A DNA stretch of 64,000 nt from Chroococcidiopsis thermalis PCC 7203 (GCF_000317125.1 NC_019695.1:794336-858335); one strand, 5' to 3'. Positions 36,515-46,026 are shown, counted from the first letter of the stretch. The notes: generated by a model not told the origin, from the letters alone. Translations and numbers: made by a program.

Positions 36515-37324
36515 ATGACCGTTGAGAATTGCAATAAGTTTGCCAAAGTTTGGAAACGGCGATCGCTACGCACGGCTTTAGGCACGATATTCTTGGGTAC
36601 GGCTTTGTTTGCTTCAGTAGGAATACATCAATCCCATGCCGGAATTATTGAGTCATCGACTGAAATTACGCAGTCTAGAAACAAAGGCTGCTCGGGAATG
36701 GAGCCTTCCTACAACATTAAGAGAGCTGGACAGACAGCTTTCAAACATTGGGTAAACCGTTGCGGCGAACGATCTGAAATCGAAAAGAATAAAACCAAAA
36801 TTGGTGAAACTTATTGGTATGGGTGGTCTATATTCATCCCCACGGACTGGAAAGATAATGACGCAGGATTTGATATTTTGAATCAATTTGGGGCTTATCC
36901 CACCAAAAAAGGCAGAAAACATCCCTGTGGTGGCATTGGTTCCAAAATTTCTCGCAAAGGCGATTCCGTTGGATTCGATCTTCAACGCAGCGGTGGTTCT
37001 GTTGATGCCGTATGTACTCGATTTAACATAGCCAAGGTTGCGGAACTACGAGGGCAGTGGACTGATTTTGTCATGCATGTGAAATGGACGGGAAATCAAG
37101 ACGGATTCCTCAAACTTTGGTTGAAAACAGGCAACGGCAACTACGTTCAAAAAATTAACCATCAAGGAGCTACTTTCTGGAACGATGAAGGCACGGGACC
37201 GTACTTCAAGATGGGTTTGTATAAAGGCAATCCTAACTTTCAGGGTCCTGCTCCTAGAGTTGTCTATACTGACGAATATCGCCTGGGAGATGCTAATTCC
37301 GGCTTTGGACAAGTTGCACCATAA
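36515..37324 (+). CDS. Secreted polysaccharide lyase (paralogue of 34013-34837)
   Basis: A 269-residue protein, the only plus-strand gene in the EPS region. A basic start (KRRSLRTALGTIFLGTAL) and hydrophobic core form a signal peptide ending near SHA-G (about residue 42). Mature motifs: KHWVNRCGERSE, TYWYGWSIFIPTDW, GGIGSKISRKG, WTDFVMHVKWTGNQDG and FWNDEGTGPYFKMG. It differs from its paralogue mainly in the first third. Its own long upstream region and opposite direction suggest separate regulation from the rfbF-linked copy. Expected to cut a uronate-rich polymer, perhaps the one exported here. Confidence 0.87.
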   Translation: MTVENCNKFAKVWKRRSLRTALGTIFLGTALFASVGIHQSHAGIIESSTEITQSRNKGCSGMEPSYNIKRAGQTAFKHWVNRCGERSEIEKNKTKIGETYWYGWSIFIPTDWKDNDAGFDILNQFGAYPTKKGRKHPCGGIGSKISRKGDSVGFDLQRSGGSVDAVCTRFNIAKVAELRGQWTDFVMHVKWTGNQDGFLKLWLKTGNGNYVQKINHQGATFWNDEGTGPYFKMGLYKGNPNFQGPAPRVVYTDEYRLGDANSGFGQVAP

Positions 37325-37334
37325 GCAGCGCCGC

Positions 37335-37826
37335 TTATTTCTGAAGTTCCAAACTTCTATATCGTTCAATTAGATGCATCACGAGTGAAGGAGCGTTAAA
37401 TAATTTTCCTTGAAAGGGAGAAGGACGCTCCTTTACATATTCAAGTAACTGCTGAAGTTCGATACAGTGTTGTATGCCATATTTCTCTACAGCACGAGCG
37501 AATAAGAGTTGATGGTCGTCTACATGTTCTCCATAACATTTCAGCCTTGGGAGCAGAACAAAACAAGCACCCATTTCTGCTAGCATTCGTGTAGAACCTT
37601 GCCCTGCATGTGAAATAACTAATGAAGCCTGCTGTGCCGCTGCATACATTTCATGGCGACTGAGTGAAGGCACGCTAGTTAACAGGGGATGGTTCAACCG
37701 AGTCGATGTCGCACCATGCTGAAGTAATACTGGTTCGACAATGATTTCTTGTTCGAGTAGTATTTGCAACCAATCAACAGCGCGATCGAAAGGAAAAAAG
37801 ATAGTTCCAAGCGTGTAAACAATCAT
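37335..37826 (-). CDS. Alg13/PssE-like glycosyltransferase subunit (GT28 C-terminal type)
   Basis: A 163-residue protein. IVYTLGTIFFPFDRAVDWL is the N-terminal strand-helix; LVISHAGQGSTRMLAEMGACFVLLPR is the donor-binding block of MurG/Alg13-type enzymes (usual HAG.G). HVDDHQ follows, as in EpsE/PssE/Alg13. It is the catalytic half that pairs with an Alg14-like membrane half, encoded just upstream (37857-38306). Together they add the second sugar to a polyprenyl-linked sugar. The ATG at 37826 is chosen; a TTG three codons earlier is less likely. Confidence 0.85.
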   Translation of the reverse strand: MIVYTLGTIFFPFDRAVDWLQILLEQEIIVEPVLLQHGATSTRLNHPLLTSVPSLSRHEMYAAAQQASLVISHAGQGSTRMLAEMGACFVLLPRLKCYGEHVDDHQLLFARAVEKYGIQHCIELQQLLEYVKERPSPFQGKLFNAPSLVMHLIERYRSLELQK

Positions 37827-37856
37827 TGAAATCAACCTTCGTAAGCTTGGAGAAAA

Positions 37857-38306
37857 TTACACAACTACACCTTTGTATTGAGCCTTGGGATAGCGTTCTA
37901 CACACTCGGGCCATTGGACGTAAAATTCATCTACTAAGTGATAAACAATTCTGCCAGTGAGGCTTAAATTACCCGAGCGCGAGATACTCTCAATAAAAAC
38001 TGTTTTAATGCCATACAATTTGCTAGCTATGATAAATGGTACGGCTATGCTAGCTCCCGTGGAGAGGACTAAATCGGGTTTGCTTTGGCGCAAAACAACT
38101 AAGGCTTTAAAGAAGTTGATAAATGCTCTAACTAACATCCGAGCTTCCTGCATGGCTACCCAATAAACCCGTTCTTTTTCGCTTAATTTTTGCGTGTCAT
38201 AATGCCGATAAGTCACCCACTCTCTTTCGTAGGTAGACCAAAAGCTTTTCAAACCCATCATGGTAGAAAAATGACCCCCTGGATTGCAGACCAATAATAA
38301 TTTCAT
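37857..38306 (-). CDS. Alg14/PssD-like glycosyltransferase subunit
   Basis: A 149-residue protein. KLLLVCNPGGHFSTMMGL is the Alg14/PssD N-terminus (GGH motif), LVLSTGASIAVPFIIASKLYG and VFIESISRSGNLSLTGRIVY complete the acceptor-binding half. Family knowledge: Alg14-type proteins anchor and complete the Alg13-type subunit at the membrane. Start ATG 38306 is chosen because it matches the family start; the frame extends 21 codons further through repeat-like DNA. The gene pair order (Alg14-like then Alg13-like) is the usual one. Confidence 0.87.
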   Translation of the reverse strand: MKLLLVCNPGGHFSTMMGLKSFWSTYEREWVTYRHYDTQKLSEKERVYWVAMQEARMLVRAFINFFKALVVLRQSKPDLVLSTGASIAVPFIIASKLYGIKTVFIESISRSGNLSLTGRIVYHLVDEFYVQWPECVERYPKAQYKGVVV

Positions 38307-38395
38307 TGCGTTGAACTCCGGTGTGTGTGAGGAGAGGTGAGAGGCAAGAGGTGAGAGATCGCAAGTCACAAGTCACAATTAACCGATCGCTTTGA

Positions 38396-38419
38396 AGAGA
38401 CGTTACATGTAACGTCTCT
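38396..38419. repeat. Perfect 24-bp palindrome
   Basis: AGAGACGTTACA followed by its exact reverse complement TGTAACGTCTCT. In the gap between the GT4 stop and the Alg14-like start. A common kind of cyanobacterial dispersed palindrome; could also be a regulatory hairpin. Confidence 0.85.
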
Positions 38420-38439
38420 ACACTGATAACTGGTCACTG

Positions 38440-39657
38440 TCACTGATTATTGCTATATAGCGATCGGTGCAGAGGTTTGCGTTCTGCTAATTCCTTACCC
38501 CTGCTACCAAGCCGTTCGCGTAACTGTCGGTCTTGACACAAACGCAGTAGAGCATTAGCAAGTTCTGTGGAAGAATTTGGGTCTACGAGCAAACCATTTT
38601 CTTCGTGGCGAACTGCATCTGCTACTCCACCCAGCCGCGCCGCGATCGCGGGTTTACCAAAGTATCCAGCTTCGAGGTAAACAATCCCAAAACCTTCGAT
38701 ACTTTTGGCTGCGGCATCAAAAAAGGTTGGCATGACAAATAAATCGCAGGCTGCATAGTAGCTAGCCAATCGCTCGTCAGGAACGTATCCGGTAAAGAAC
38801 ACGCGGCGATCCACACCCAATCGAGTTGCGAGGGACTTTAGCTCGGACTCCATTGGACCTCGACCGCAGATGAAATAGTAGACATCGATGCCTTCAGCCA
38901 CCAGTGCGGGCAAATTCTCGATCGCCCGATCGAATCCTTTACGACGAACCAGCCGCCCCACAGAGAGAAGGACTACCGCTGTTTCAGGAATGCCGTGCTG
39001 AGCGCGCAACTCGGCGCGAAGGCTGGGAACGCGGTCGAGATTGCCAAACTTCTCAACTCCGATCGCGGGATTGATAATATATGTAGGCGTATTCAACTGA
39101 CAGCGATCTTTTAAGTAGTCCTGGGTAAAACGACTATTGCAAACAATACCCTGCGCCCGCTGGAGCGTGTGCTGGAATAAAGCCTGAAAAATGGGATTGC
39201 TTAAAGGACAGAGCAGATCGTTTCCATGTAAATAGATAAAAAACCGGATCGGTAGCAAATAACTCAGCAGTAATAGCACGGGAAAATCGAAGCCGTGAAA
39301 CCATTCAATATATCGATAGCGATAGCGACGATAGAGTAAGAGGGCAACAATAAACGACTCGATCGCGTAGAGCAGCTGCTTGAGGACACCACCCAACCAA
39401 CCAGCGCGATCGAAAAAAGTGTGGAGAAATCCAGGCACTAACCAACGATGGACTGGAAATGGTTGCAGGCGATCGAATTCCTTGTCTCCTGGGTGAGCGG
39501 CGGTTAAAACGATCGCGCGATCGGGGTCTTGCAAACAACGATTGTAGGTGTAATCTTGAATTCCGCCTGGATCGGGGGGAAAAACGCGAGAGACAATCAA
39601 AATATCTGGTGCTTGACTGGCTGACGCAGCATCTAGAGCAAGACTTTGTGTAGTCAT
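38440..39657 (-). CDS. Family 4 glycosyltransferase (GT-B)
   Basis: A 405-residue protein. ILIVSRVFPPDPGGIQDYTYN (glycine-rich acceptor loop), LLSVGRLVRRKGFDRAIE and EGFGIVYLEAGYFGKPAIAARLGG (the EX7E donor site) make it a complete GT4 enzyme. Residues about 80-135 are hydrophobic, suggesting membrane association. The ATG at 39657 avoids overlap with the upstream gene's stop at 39669. Part of the continuous Wzc-Wzy-GT4-GT2-GT4-Alg14-Alg13 order. Probably a mannosyl- or glucosyltransferase; not determined. Confidence 0.9.
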   Translation of the reverse strand: MTTQSLALDAASASQAPDILIVSRVFPPDPGGIQDYTYNRCLQDPDRAIVLTAAHPGDKEFDRLQPFPVHRWLVPGFLHTFFDRAGWLGGVLKQLLYAIESFIVALLLYRRYRYRYIEWFHGFDFPVLLLLSYLLPIRFFIYLHGNDLLCPLSNPIFQALFQHTLQRAQGIVCNSRFTQDYLKDRCQLNTPTYIINPAIGVEKFGNLDRVPSLRAELRAQHGIPETAVVLLSVGRLVRRKGFDRAIENLPALVAEGIDVYYFICGRGPMESELKSLATRLGVDRRVFFTGYVPDERLASYYAACDLFVMPTFFDAAAKSIEGFGIVYLEAGYFGKPAIAARLGGVADAVRHEENGLLVDPNSSTELANALLRLCQDRQLRERLGSRGKELAERKPLHRSLYSNNQ

Positions 39658-39668
39658 TGGGGTTTGCT

Positions 39669-40703
39669 TTATGTTTTTGGTGCTTGACCCAAGAATTTCC
39701 AACGCACGTAACCGCGCAACCCATATCGCAGCAGCAAGATACCCTGCTGTGGAAATAGAGTGCAGGTACTACGAAACACTAACCTGACGAGGGTATCCTT
39801 CATACTCCGCCCGATTGCCTGACTTTCTTGCCAGGACAACCACGCGACTTGCAATGCTCCGATCCAACTGCCTTTACCTCGCTCGATAGCTTTGAAACTG
39901 CGATAGTCTACATCCCGCTGGAGATTGGAGCGCTCGACGAGTCCGACTGTGGCAGCTGCGCGATCGACATAGGCAGCAGTTAACTCGCGCTGATGCAGCA
40001 TCCGCGACCAGTTACCGCTGTGGGCTTGTCGATTTTTGCCGTGAATGCGATAGAACATGAGTGGTTCGTTAATACTACCCACTTCGCCATAAAAGGGAAC
40101 GGTTGCTGTCAAATAAGTATCTGCTGCTTCAGTTCGTTGTGTCGGAATCGGCAGGACTTGCTGGAGAACCGTACGGCGATAGGCTAGGGCAGACGTAATT
40201 GCCGTGGCGTATCTTCCCCATTGCAATAATAAATTGCGGACATCTCCTTGGTTGAGAATACTAGAAGTGCTGCTGCCAATTGGGACTCCCTCAGCATCTA
40301 CAGAAGTCCAGCAGTGACCGAGCTGCACCCATTCAGGATGCTCGGCAAAAGTGGCGACGACTCTTGTTATCTTTTCGGGGTGAAAGAAGTCATCAGCATC
40401 TAGAAAACAAATAATTTCGCCTTTAGCTCTGGCAATTCCGGCATTCAATGCCGTTCCTTGCCCGGAATTTTCCTGAAAAATCGCGATGAGGCGATCGCCA
40501 TAGGACTCAATAACTTGCCGCGAATTATCCGTAGAACCATCATCAACGACGATTAATTCAACATTTTTGTATGTTTGCTCCAAAACGCTATCAATTGCTT
40601 TAGCAACAAAACGTCCGTAGTTGTAGTTATTGATGATGACACTGACGAGCGGAGATGTTTCCATCTGGCTAGAACGCTCGTGCCGTTGCAGATCGGTTAT
40701 CAT
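39669..40703 (-). CDS. Family 2 glycosyltransferase (GT-A)
   Basis: A 344-residue protein. VSVIINNYNYGRFVAKAIDS, LIVVDDGSTDNSRQV and FLDADDFFHPEK (DXD) are GT2 motifs. The ATG at 40703 overlaps the TGA of the upstream GT4 gene in an ATGA arrangement, supporting this start and coupled translation. A second ATG 13 codons later is possible. The C-terminus (FPQQGILLLRYGLRGYVRW) is basic and amphipathic, likely membrane-facing. Adds one sugar of the repeat unit; donor unknown. Confidence 0.9.
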   Translation of the reverse strand: MITDLQRHERSSQMETSPLVSVIINNYNYGRFVAKAIDSVLEQTYKNVELIVVDDGSTDNSRQVIESYGDRLIAIFQENSGQGTALNAGIARAKGEIICFLDADDFFHPEKITRVVATFAEHPEWVQLGHCWTSVDAEGVPIGSSTSSILNQGDVRNLLLQWGRYATAITSALAYRRTVLQQVLPIPTQRTEAADTYLTATVPFYGEVGSINEPLMFYRIHGKNRQAHSGNWSRMLHQRELTAAYVDRAAATVGLVERSNLQRDVDYRSFKAIERGKGSWIGALQVAWLSWQESQAIGRSMKDTLVRLVFRSTCTLFPQQGILLLRYGLRGYVRWKFLGQAPKT

Positions 40704-41908
40704 ATCCCAGAGGTTGGGGCTAAAAAACAATTGTCATCGCCGGAGCGCAAGCGATCGCTTGCATTTAAGGGGACTAAACCCGTAATTCTGGCGATCGCGC
40801 GGGCGTATCCCACCGCACTACAGTAAGTTTCCACCCAACGCCTGCCCTGAACGAGCGTAGTTGGAGTATTGAGGTCGGCAGTCAGGCGCACGATCGCCTC
40901 AGCCGCAGCGACAGGATCGTTAGGATCGACAGCCCATTCGGGCGCGAAGTTCTGTAAAATTTCGCCGATGCCACCAGTATTGCTACCCACGACTGGTACG
41001 CCACAGGCGATCGCCTCTACCACCGTGCGACCAAAAGGCTCTCGCGGCGCAAGCGTGACGACGACATCGGCATACTTGTAGTAGTCCTCGATCGCAAATG
41101 TAGCTGGTAAAACCGTGAAGCGGTCTGCCACTCCTAAGCTTTCGGCGCGATCGAGCAGAGCGCGGGTCAGCGACTGACCTGGGGATGCATCCTCGCCAAT
41201 GACAACTCCGTGGTAGTTGTGACCGAGAGTTTTGAGCTGAGCCAAGACCAGAGGTAGCGATCGCAGATTTTTGTCGTTCACCTGCTCGGGTGCGGTAATT
41301 CGCGAAGGTGTCAGCATCAGCCGCGCTCCTGAATTGAGGATAGGCTGTAAATTTGCTGGCGGCGAGCTAGTCGCGGGGCTATCGTTAAACCGCTGTGGAT
41401 CGATTGGCGGATAGAGGATTTCCTGAATCTCGGACACTAAACTCTTAACGTGCGCCGCCGTGAAGTGTGAATTACAGATGGCGCGGGGAGAGAGGCAGGC
41501 AAAAGCTAACTTTCTAGCCAAGTTACCCAGTAATTTAGGCGATCGGGTTTGGTCGCGGAAGACATGGTAAACCGGACGACCGCTCAAACGCAATGCGGGT
41601 GCAGCCAGGATCAAGCTTGGCAAAATCTTCCGCACGACACAGTTTTCCAGTAACAGGGGATAATCTTTGGGTTGCTGGCTCACCCAATGCAGCGCGTGCT
41701 TCATAAACTCCCGTTCTTGAATGATTTGCAGATAAGATGCTTGACCGACTTGCCGCAAATACCGCTCCATCAACGAGTTAGATTTGACCAGGACACACAA
41801 CTGCTCGGAGATGCCACATTGTTCAAATCCCTTGAGCATTAAAGATAGGGAAACTGTCGTACCCCCTAAGGTGTTTTGACATCCTGGTAGAACTAAGAGC
41901 TTAGCCAC
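40700..41908 (-). CDS. Family 4 glycosyltransferase (GT-B)
   Basis: A 402-residue protein. LLVLPGCQNTLGGTTVSLSLM at the N-terminus, ICNSHFTAAHVKS mid-protein, and EPFGRTVVEAIACGVPVVGSNTGGIGE (EX7E donor site) at about residues 300-326 are typical of GT4. It starts at a GTG (41908) that overlaps the 3' end of the wzy-like gene by 16 bases, and its stop overlaps the next GT2 start, so the genes are one translationally coupled operon. Donor unknown. Confidence 0.9.
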   Translation of the reverse strand: MAKLLVLPGCQNTLGGTTVSLSLMLKGFEQCGISEQLCVLVKSNSLMERYLRQVGQASYLQIIQEREFMKHALHWVSQQPKDYPLLLENCVVRKILPSLILAAPALRLSGRPVYHVFRDQTRSPKLLGNLARKLAFACLSPRAICNSHFTAAHVKSLVSEIQEILYPPIDPQRFNDSPATSSPPANLQPILNSGARLMLTPSRITAPEQVNDKNLRSLPLVLAQLKTLGHNYHGVVIGEDASPGQSLTRALLDRAESLGVADRFTVLPATFAIEDYYKYADVVVTLAPREPFGRTVVEAIACGVPVVGSNTGGIGEILQNFAPEWAVDPNDPVAAAEAIVRLTADLNTPTTLVQGRRWVETYCSAVGYARAIARITGLVPLNASDRLRSGDDNCFLAPTSGI

Positions 41909-43251
41909 GATCGCACCTCTCCAGCAGGTTTGAGTTTAGGTTGCCGGATGGCAATGCATAGCAACAGAGCCAGCGCTGGAAAAGGTGAAAACCACATTGC
42001 TCCTAACGTAGCAGCGGCAAGGGTAAACATGATCATCACGCAAAAAACTGTTAGAGGTCTTCCCGAGCGGGTCTTGTACAACCACGCAAACAAAGATATC
42101 CAGAAAACTGCAAAAATTCCCGTACCGACTAAGCCGTTGCCATACAACAGGTTACCTAAAATGACGCTGTGGGAGCCGACGACGTTTGCCTCGCCGCCAG
42201 CCATACTGACGGGTTGCCCCTTGCCGATTTGACCCCAGATCGGCTCTTCTAGAAATGCCTCCCAAGTCTGTCTGTAAATCTCGGCACGCCATTCAGTGGA
42301 TGCTGCCCGAAACTGAGAAACGTGGGCGGTGATGTCTGTATAGCTACTGACTAAAAAGTGCGTGAATGGCGCAATTGATAATATAGTGAAACTGGCTATA
42401 GCCATCACTGCAAACAAGATGAGACGATTTCGAGGTTGACTGTAGGCGCTAAAGAGGTAGCGAAACCAAATAGCGATCGGAAAAGCTATCCATATACCCC
42501 GACTCAGACTGATAACGATGAGGAAAACACTGCCTAAAAGTAACAGCAGCGACCAAATCCGATTTTTGATTTCCAAGGCAATTAAGCCAATACATCCTAC
42601 AATCAAAGCAAAAAGTTGTGCGGAGACAAAAAATAAGCTCGGACGGTAGTACCCCGATATATCGCCCTGATAGGGAGCTAAGAGGTTTTCTCCTGCTGCT
42701 TTACCCGTAACCAATCCAAACAAGTTAGGTATGCTAGGAGGCTGGAAAAGGCTGATTGGCAAGACATATTGCAGCAACAACCAAAACCCAAGCATTTGCA
42801 CTATGCTGACCGTACAAGCCCAGGCGATCGGTTCTAAGCGCAATCTCACGTTATTGCTTTGAATGTACCACAGCAGCAATGCGTAGCTAAACCATGTAAT
42901 CAGGAGACCAGATATGCTGCCTTTGTTGGGAGCATCAAAATTGATCAGCATTTGGGCTATTCGATAGATGCAGAAGATAAACACGGCAACGACTGCCGTA
43001 ATCGGGGGCTTGAGACGTATTTCTCCATGCTTCCACCATTCATAAACAGCAATGCATACGATCAGGAGAGATGTCATGTACTTGTAAATGCCTACTACCC
43101 ACAGCACTGGTATGAGAATGATAAAGGCACAGACAAAACGTTCTCCTGCTGTTAAAGCTTCCCAGCGCATCCAGCCCCAGAAAAACAGCTGGCGATCTGA
43201 TGCTGATACCGTTGTCGCGATCGTGGATTTAGGTCTGTACAGCTGAGTCAT
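41893..43251 (-). CDS. O-antigen polymerase/ligase-like membrane protein (Wzy/WaaL type)
   Basis: A 452-residue protein with about 10-12 hydrophobic spans (for example FVCAFIILIPVLWVVGIY, LLLLLGSVFLIVISLS, FCVMIMFTLAAATLGAMWF). A long periplasmic-type loop near residues 295-365 carries WRAEIYRQTWEAFLEEPIWGQ and GSHSVILGNLLYGNGLVG, the Wzy_C (PF04932) pattern. Expected role: polymerisation of lipid-linked repeat units at the periplasmic face. Directly between the Wzc-like kinase and glycosyltransferases. GGAG lies just upstream of ATG 43251. Confidence 0.88.
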   Translation of the reverse strand: MTQLYRPKSTIATTVSASDRQLFFWGWMRWEALTAGERFVCAFIILIPVLWVVGIYKYMTSLLIVCIAVYEWWKHGEIRLKPPITAVVAVFIFCIYRIAQMLINFDAPNKGSISGLLITWFSYALLLWYIQSNNVRLRLEPIAWACTVSIVQMLGFWLLLQYVLPISLFQPPSIPNLFGLVTGKAAGENLLAPYQGDISGYYRPSLFFVSAQLFALIVGCIGLIALEIKNRIWSLLLLLGSVFLIVISLSRGIWIAFPIAIWFRYLFSAYSQPRNRLILFAVMAIASFTILSIAPFTHFLVSSYTDITAHVSQFRAASTEWRAEIYRQTWEAFLEEPIWGQIGKGQPVSMAGGEANVVGSHSVILGNLLYGNGLVGTGIFAVFWISLFAWLYKTRSGRPLTVFCVMIMFTLAAATLGAMWFSPFPALALLLCIAIRQPKLKPAGEVRSWLSS

Positions 43252-43265
43252 GATCTCCGCAACAC

Positions 43266-45335
43266 CTAAGCTTCGTGTTCTAGTAATTCTCGTTGTCGTC
43301 CGTACCCGTAGCGGTAAACTGAGGTATGGGAGTCCGATCCGTTGACTACCAGACCCATAATCCGCGCGTTATACCGCGTCAGTTGTTCCAAGCTATTCAT
43401 CACGGGATAGCGATCGCTCGTGCCAGAACGCAAAACAAACAAGACGTTGCATACCACTGCGCTCATTAAATTCGTCTCGCTGGCTAGCCCGACTGGAGGG
43501 CTGTCTACTAATACGTAATCGTAGCCACCGGACTCGCGCAGGGCTTTGATATTGCGCTCAAAACTACCACGGGCAAAGAATTCAGGAATTTTCTGCTTGG
43601 GGATAGATAACGCTGGTAGCAAGTCAAAACCTGGGGAAACGGAAACTGGCATTGGAGGACTAGCATTTGCTGCGCTCTTGATCCGATTTTTCCCTAAGCG
43701 CCGACTCATTTCTGCCTTGCGCAGATCGCCATCGATTACCAACACCCGAAAGCCGAAGTTCACTAAGGCTAGAGCCAGCCCCAGAGTCACCGTGGTCTTA
43801 CCCTCGCCAGCAGTGGCGCTAGTCACCATCAAACACGGGTGTTCCAGCATCAAGATAGATGAAGCCAAGCGCTGAAACTCGATATCGATTTCGGCTGCTA
43901 AATTTCGTTCCATGCTGGGTTGTTTGAGATGGGGAATGCTACCCAAAACTGGGAGTTCCACTTGCTGTAAATCTTTTGGTTTGAGCAATGGGTTGCGATT
44001 TTCTAGGAAGAAAATTAGAGCCATGCTGCCGAAAATAGCAGCGAGTATACCGCCAGTGGTAATCAGCCTTAAGTTAGGTATGGATGGTCTGGGGTCGATG
44101 GTTGGTTCGTTTAGCGTCTGCACGTTTGGATAGGCGTTAAAAGGATTGGTCTTTGACTGCTCGCTTTGAGCAATAATGCCTTTGTATACGCCTTCGGCAA
44201 TCTCGTATTTGCGCTGGAGGTCTAACAACTGTGCTTGATTTTTCGTGATGAAGCTGAGTTCGGTATTGAGTTTGTCGATTTGCTTTTGGATTTGCTTCGC
44301 TTGTTGCTGCGTTCCCTGAGCTAGGGTCTGATTTCGGATTAACTCTACCATCAGTTCTAGGCGGCTATCGTTAGGTCCATTACCCAGAGTTGTATCTATT
44401 TGCGCGGCGTTAGCACCAGGAATTGCCACGGCAATTTGCTGATTGAGTTGGCGGAGTAACTGTTGGCGCTGCTGTAATAAAGATTGCACCTGCGGGCTAT
44501 CATCTCTATACTTACTGCGGGTGACTGCCATAGTTGACTCTAATTGCGAGAGTTGAGTGCGGGTGGCTTGATACTCTTTGTTCTCGCCCAAACGCAGAGA
44601 ATTCATTGCTTGTTGGGGCGTAATCCCGAGACTGACTGCCGCAGCTTGAGCTTGCGTGGCATTGGCTTGTCCCTGGGCAATCAGCGTTGCCTGCGTCGTT
44701 TTGAGATTGTTAATTGCTGAAATCAACCCCCCGGATTGTTCGGGACTGTTGACTAGTCCGGTGGAGCGCTGAAAATTCGATAAATTCGCTTGCGCTTGGT
44801 TGAGATTGAGGCGAGCTTGTTCCAGCTCTTCTTGGGTATACTGCACGCGGACTTCTGCATCTTTGCGACGCAGTTCGTTCAGGCGTTGTTGATAGACCTC
44901 AAGAAAGGTAAACAATCGCTTGTAAGCTATATCGGGGCGACTACCCTGAGCTTCCACTTCTATCAGCGTTGTTGCTGGCTGTGGGGTGACGACAAATAAC
45001 TGGCTGAAGCTACTCACCTTCGAGTACAAGCTTTTTTCGGGGTCAACTGCCTGCACGCGCTTCATCACGGCATCGCTAGTTAAAATAGCTAACTGCACGT
45101 CCAAAGGGCTGACATCTTTAAAGTTGAGCGCTGTGGTTTGAGTGCTACCTAAAGGACCGAGATTCGCACTTAAACCGCCTGTTTGGGGAAGATTTAACTT
45201 GGCATTAGCTGTCCAGACTGGAGGAATGCTCGTGCTGGCATAGAACGCTGCATAAATTGTGGCAGCAAGCACGGCAGTGTTAAATCCAAGCAGTGGCAAC
45301 CAGTGCTTGCGGGCAATACTGAATATCTGTTTCAT
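43266..45335 (-). CDS. Wzz/Wzc-type polysaccharide co-polymerase with BY-kinase domain
   Basis: A 689-residue protein. First membrane span near residues 12-35 (LLGFNTAVLAATIYAAFYA), then a coiled-coil periplasmic domain rich in Gln/Leu (about 170-390), a second span near 420-440 (GGILAAIFGSMALIFFLE) preceded by the PxxP-type PRPSIPNL. The cytoplasmic kinase has Walker A TSATAGEGKTTV (about 505-516), Walker A' VIDGDLRKAE (about 528) and YVLVDSPP. A short Tyr cluster (VYRYGYGRQ) ends the protein. It controls chain length and export by autophosphorylation. Starts at ATG 45335; the first gene of the assembly operon. Confidence 0.93.
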   Translation of the reverse strand: MKQIFSIARKHWLPLLGFNTAVLAATIYAAFYASTSIPPVWTANAKLNLPQTGGLSANLGPLGSTQTTALNFKDVSPLDVQLAILTSDAVMKRVQAVDPEKSLYSKVSSFSQLFVVTPQPATTLIEVEAQGSRPDIAYKRLFTFLEVYQQRLNELRRKDAEVRVQYTQEELEQARLNLNQAQANLSNFQRSTGLVNSPEQSGGLISAINNLKTTQATLIAQGQANATQAQAAAVSLGITPQQAMNSLRLGENKEYQATRTQLSQLESTMAVTRSKYRDDSPQVQSLLQQRQQLLRQLNQQIAVAIPGANAAQIDTTLGNGPNDSRLELMVELIRNQTLAQGTQQQAKQIQKQIDKLNTELSFITKNQAQLLDLQRKYEIAEGVYKGIIAQSEQSKTNPFNAYPNVQTLNEPTIDPRPSIPNLRLITTGGILAAIFGSMALIFFLENRNPLLKPKDLQQVELPVLGSIPHLKQPSMERNLAAEIDIEFQRLASSILMLEHPCLMVTSATAGEGKTTVTLGLALALVNFGFRVLVIDGDLRKAEMSRRLGKNRIKSAANASPPMPVSVSPGFDLLPALSIPKQKIPEFFARGSFERNIKALRESGGYDYVLVDSPPVGLASETNLMSAVVCNVLFVLRSGTSDRYPVMNSLEQLTRYNARIMGLVVNGSDSHTSVYRYGYGRQRELLEHEA

Positions 45336-45662
45336 ACTTGAATCTCGTTCTAGTTTGGTAGTGGAAGTAACAAAAGTATCAATGCTTGACAATAGCTGAC
45401 AATTATTTGCCTAAGACTAGAGTTTCTCTTGTTGCAACCGAGGTTTGACTTAATAACTTGCAAAGAAGTAAATAGGTCAACTAATAAAGTTGAAGAGCAA
45501 ATTTGTCGGGTGAGATTAATTACACTCTTGTCCCAAGCCTACCTGTACTCTGATATCTTCTGTTTTAATCTCAACAGATGTTTTTCAAGTTACAAATATG
45601 TCTCAACAATATGTCTCAACACACCCTTGACTAAAATTTGAACTAGAACTGATAGCAATTAG

Positions 45663-45869
45663 CTATGAATTTGTCGAAAAACTGCTGTAGGTTGGTAATT
45701 GCCTAATTGTTTCTCGCAGTACGTTTGTTTTACTTCTTTGAGCCTGCTGGCAGTAAGTTTCAAGGGCTTGCATTTCTAGTTCAGAAACTTTGAAGGTAAT
45801 CCATTGTTTCTGGCGAGTATATTGTTGATTTTGAGTCAATATGAGCTGTTCAATAGAAATAGGTTTCAT
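45663..45869 (-). CDS. Small ribbon-helix-helix-like protein (paralogue 1)
   Basis: A 68-residue protein. The core KQWITFKVSELEMQALETYCQQAQRSKTNVLRETIR has an alternating beta strand (WITFKV) and two helices, the layout of CopG/RHH DNA-binding domains. The same core is in the gene at 46027-46323. Starts at ATG 45869. It lies between the Wzc-like gene and the second copy. Probably a dimeric transcription regulator; whether it controls the EPS operon next door is an open question. Confidence 0.6.
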   Translation of the reverse strand: MKPISIEQLILTQNQQYTRQKQWITFKVSELEMQALETYCQQAQRSKTNVLRETIRQLPTYSSFSTNS

Positions 45870-46026
45870 TGGTCACGGTAAAGTTAAGTGGTAGCTTCAA
45901 TTCCTTTGCTGAAAGCAATAATAACCCTGAACACTATGAGGGTTAACCACAAAAATCCCCTAAAAACAGAAATTTTGCCCTGGCAACCGAGCAAAATCTT
46001 GATGATAGTTTTCCTAAGATTTGAAT

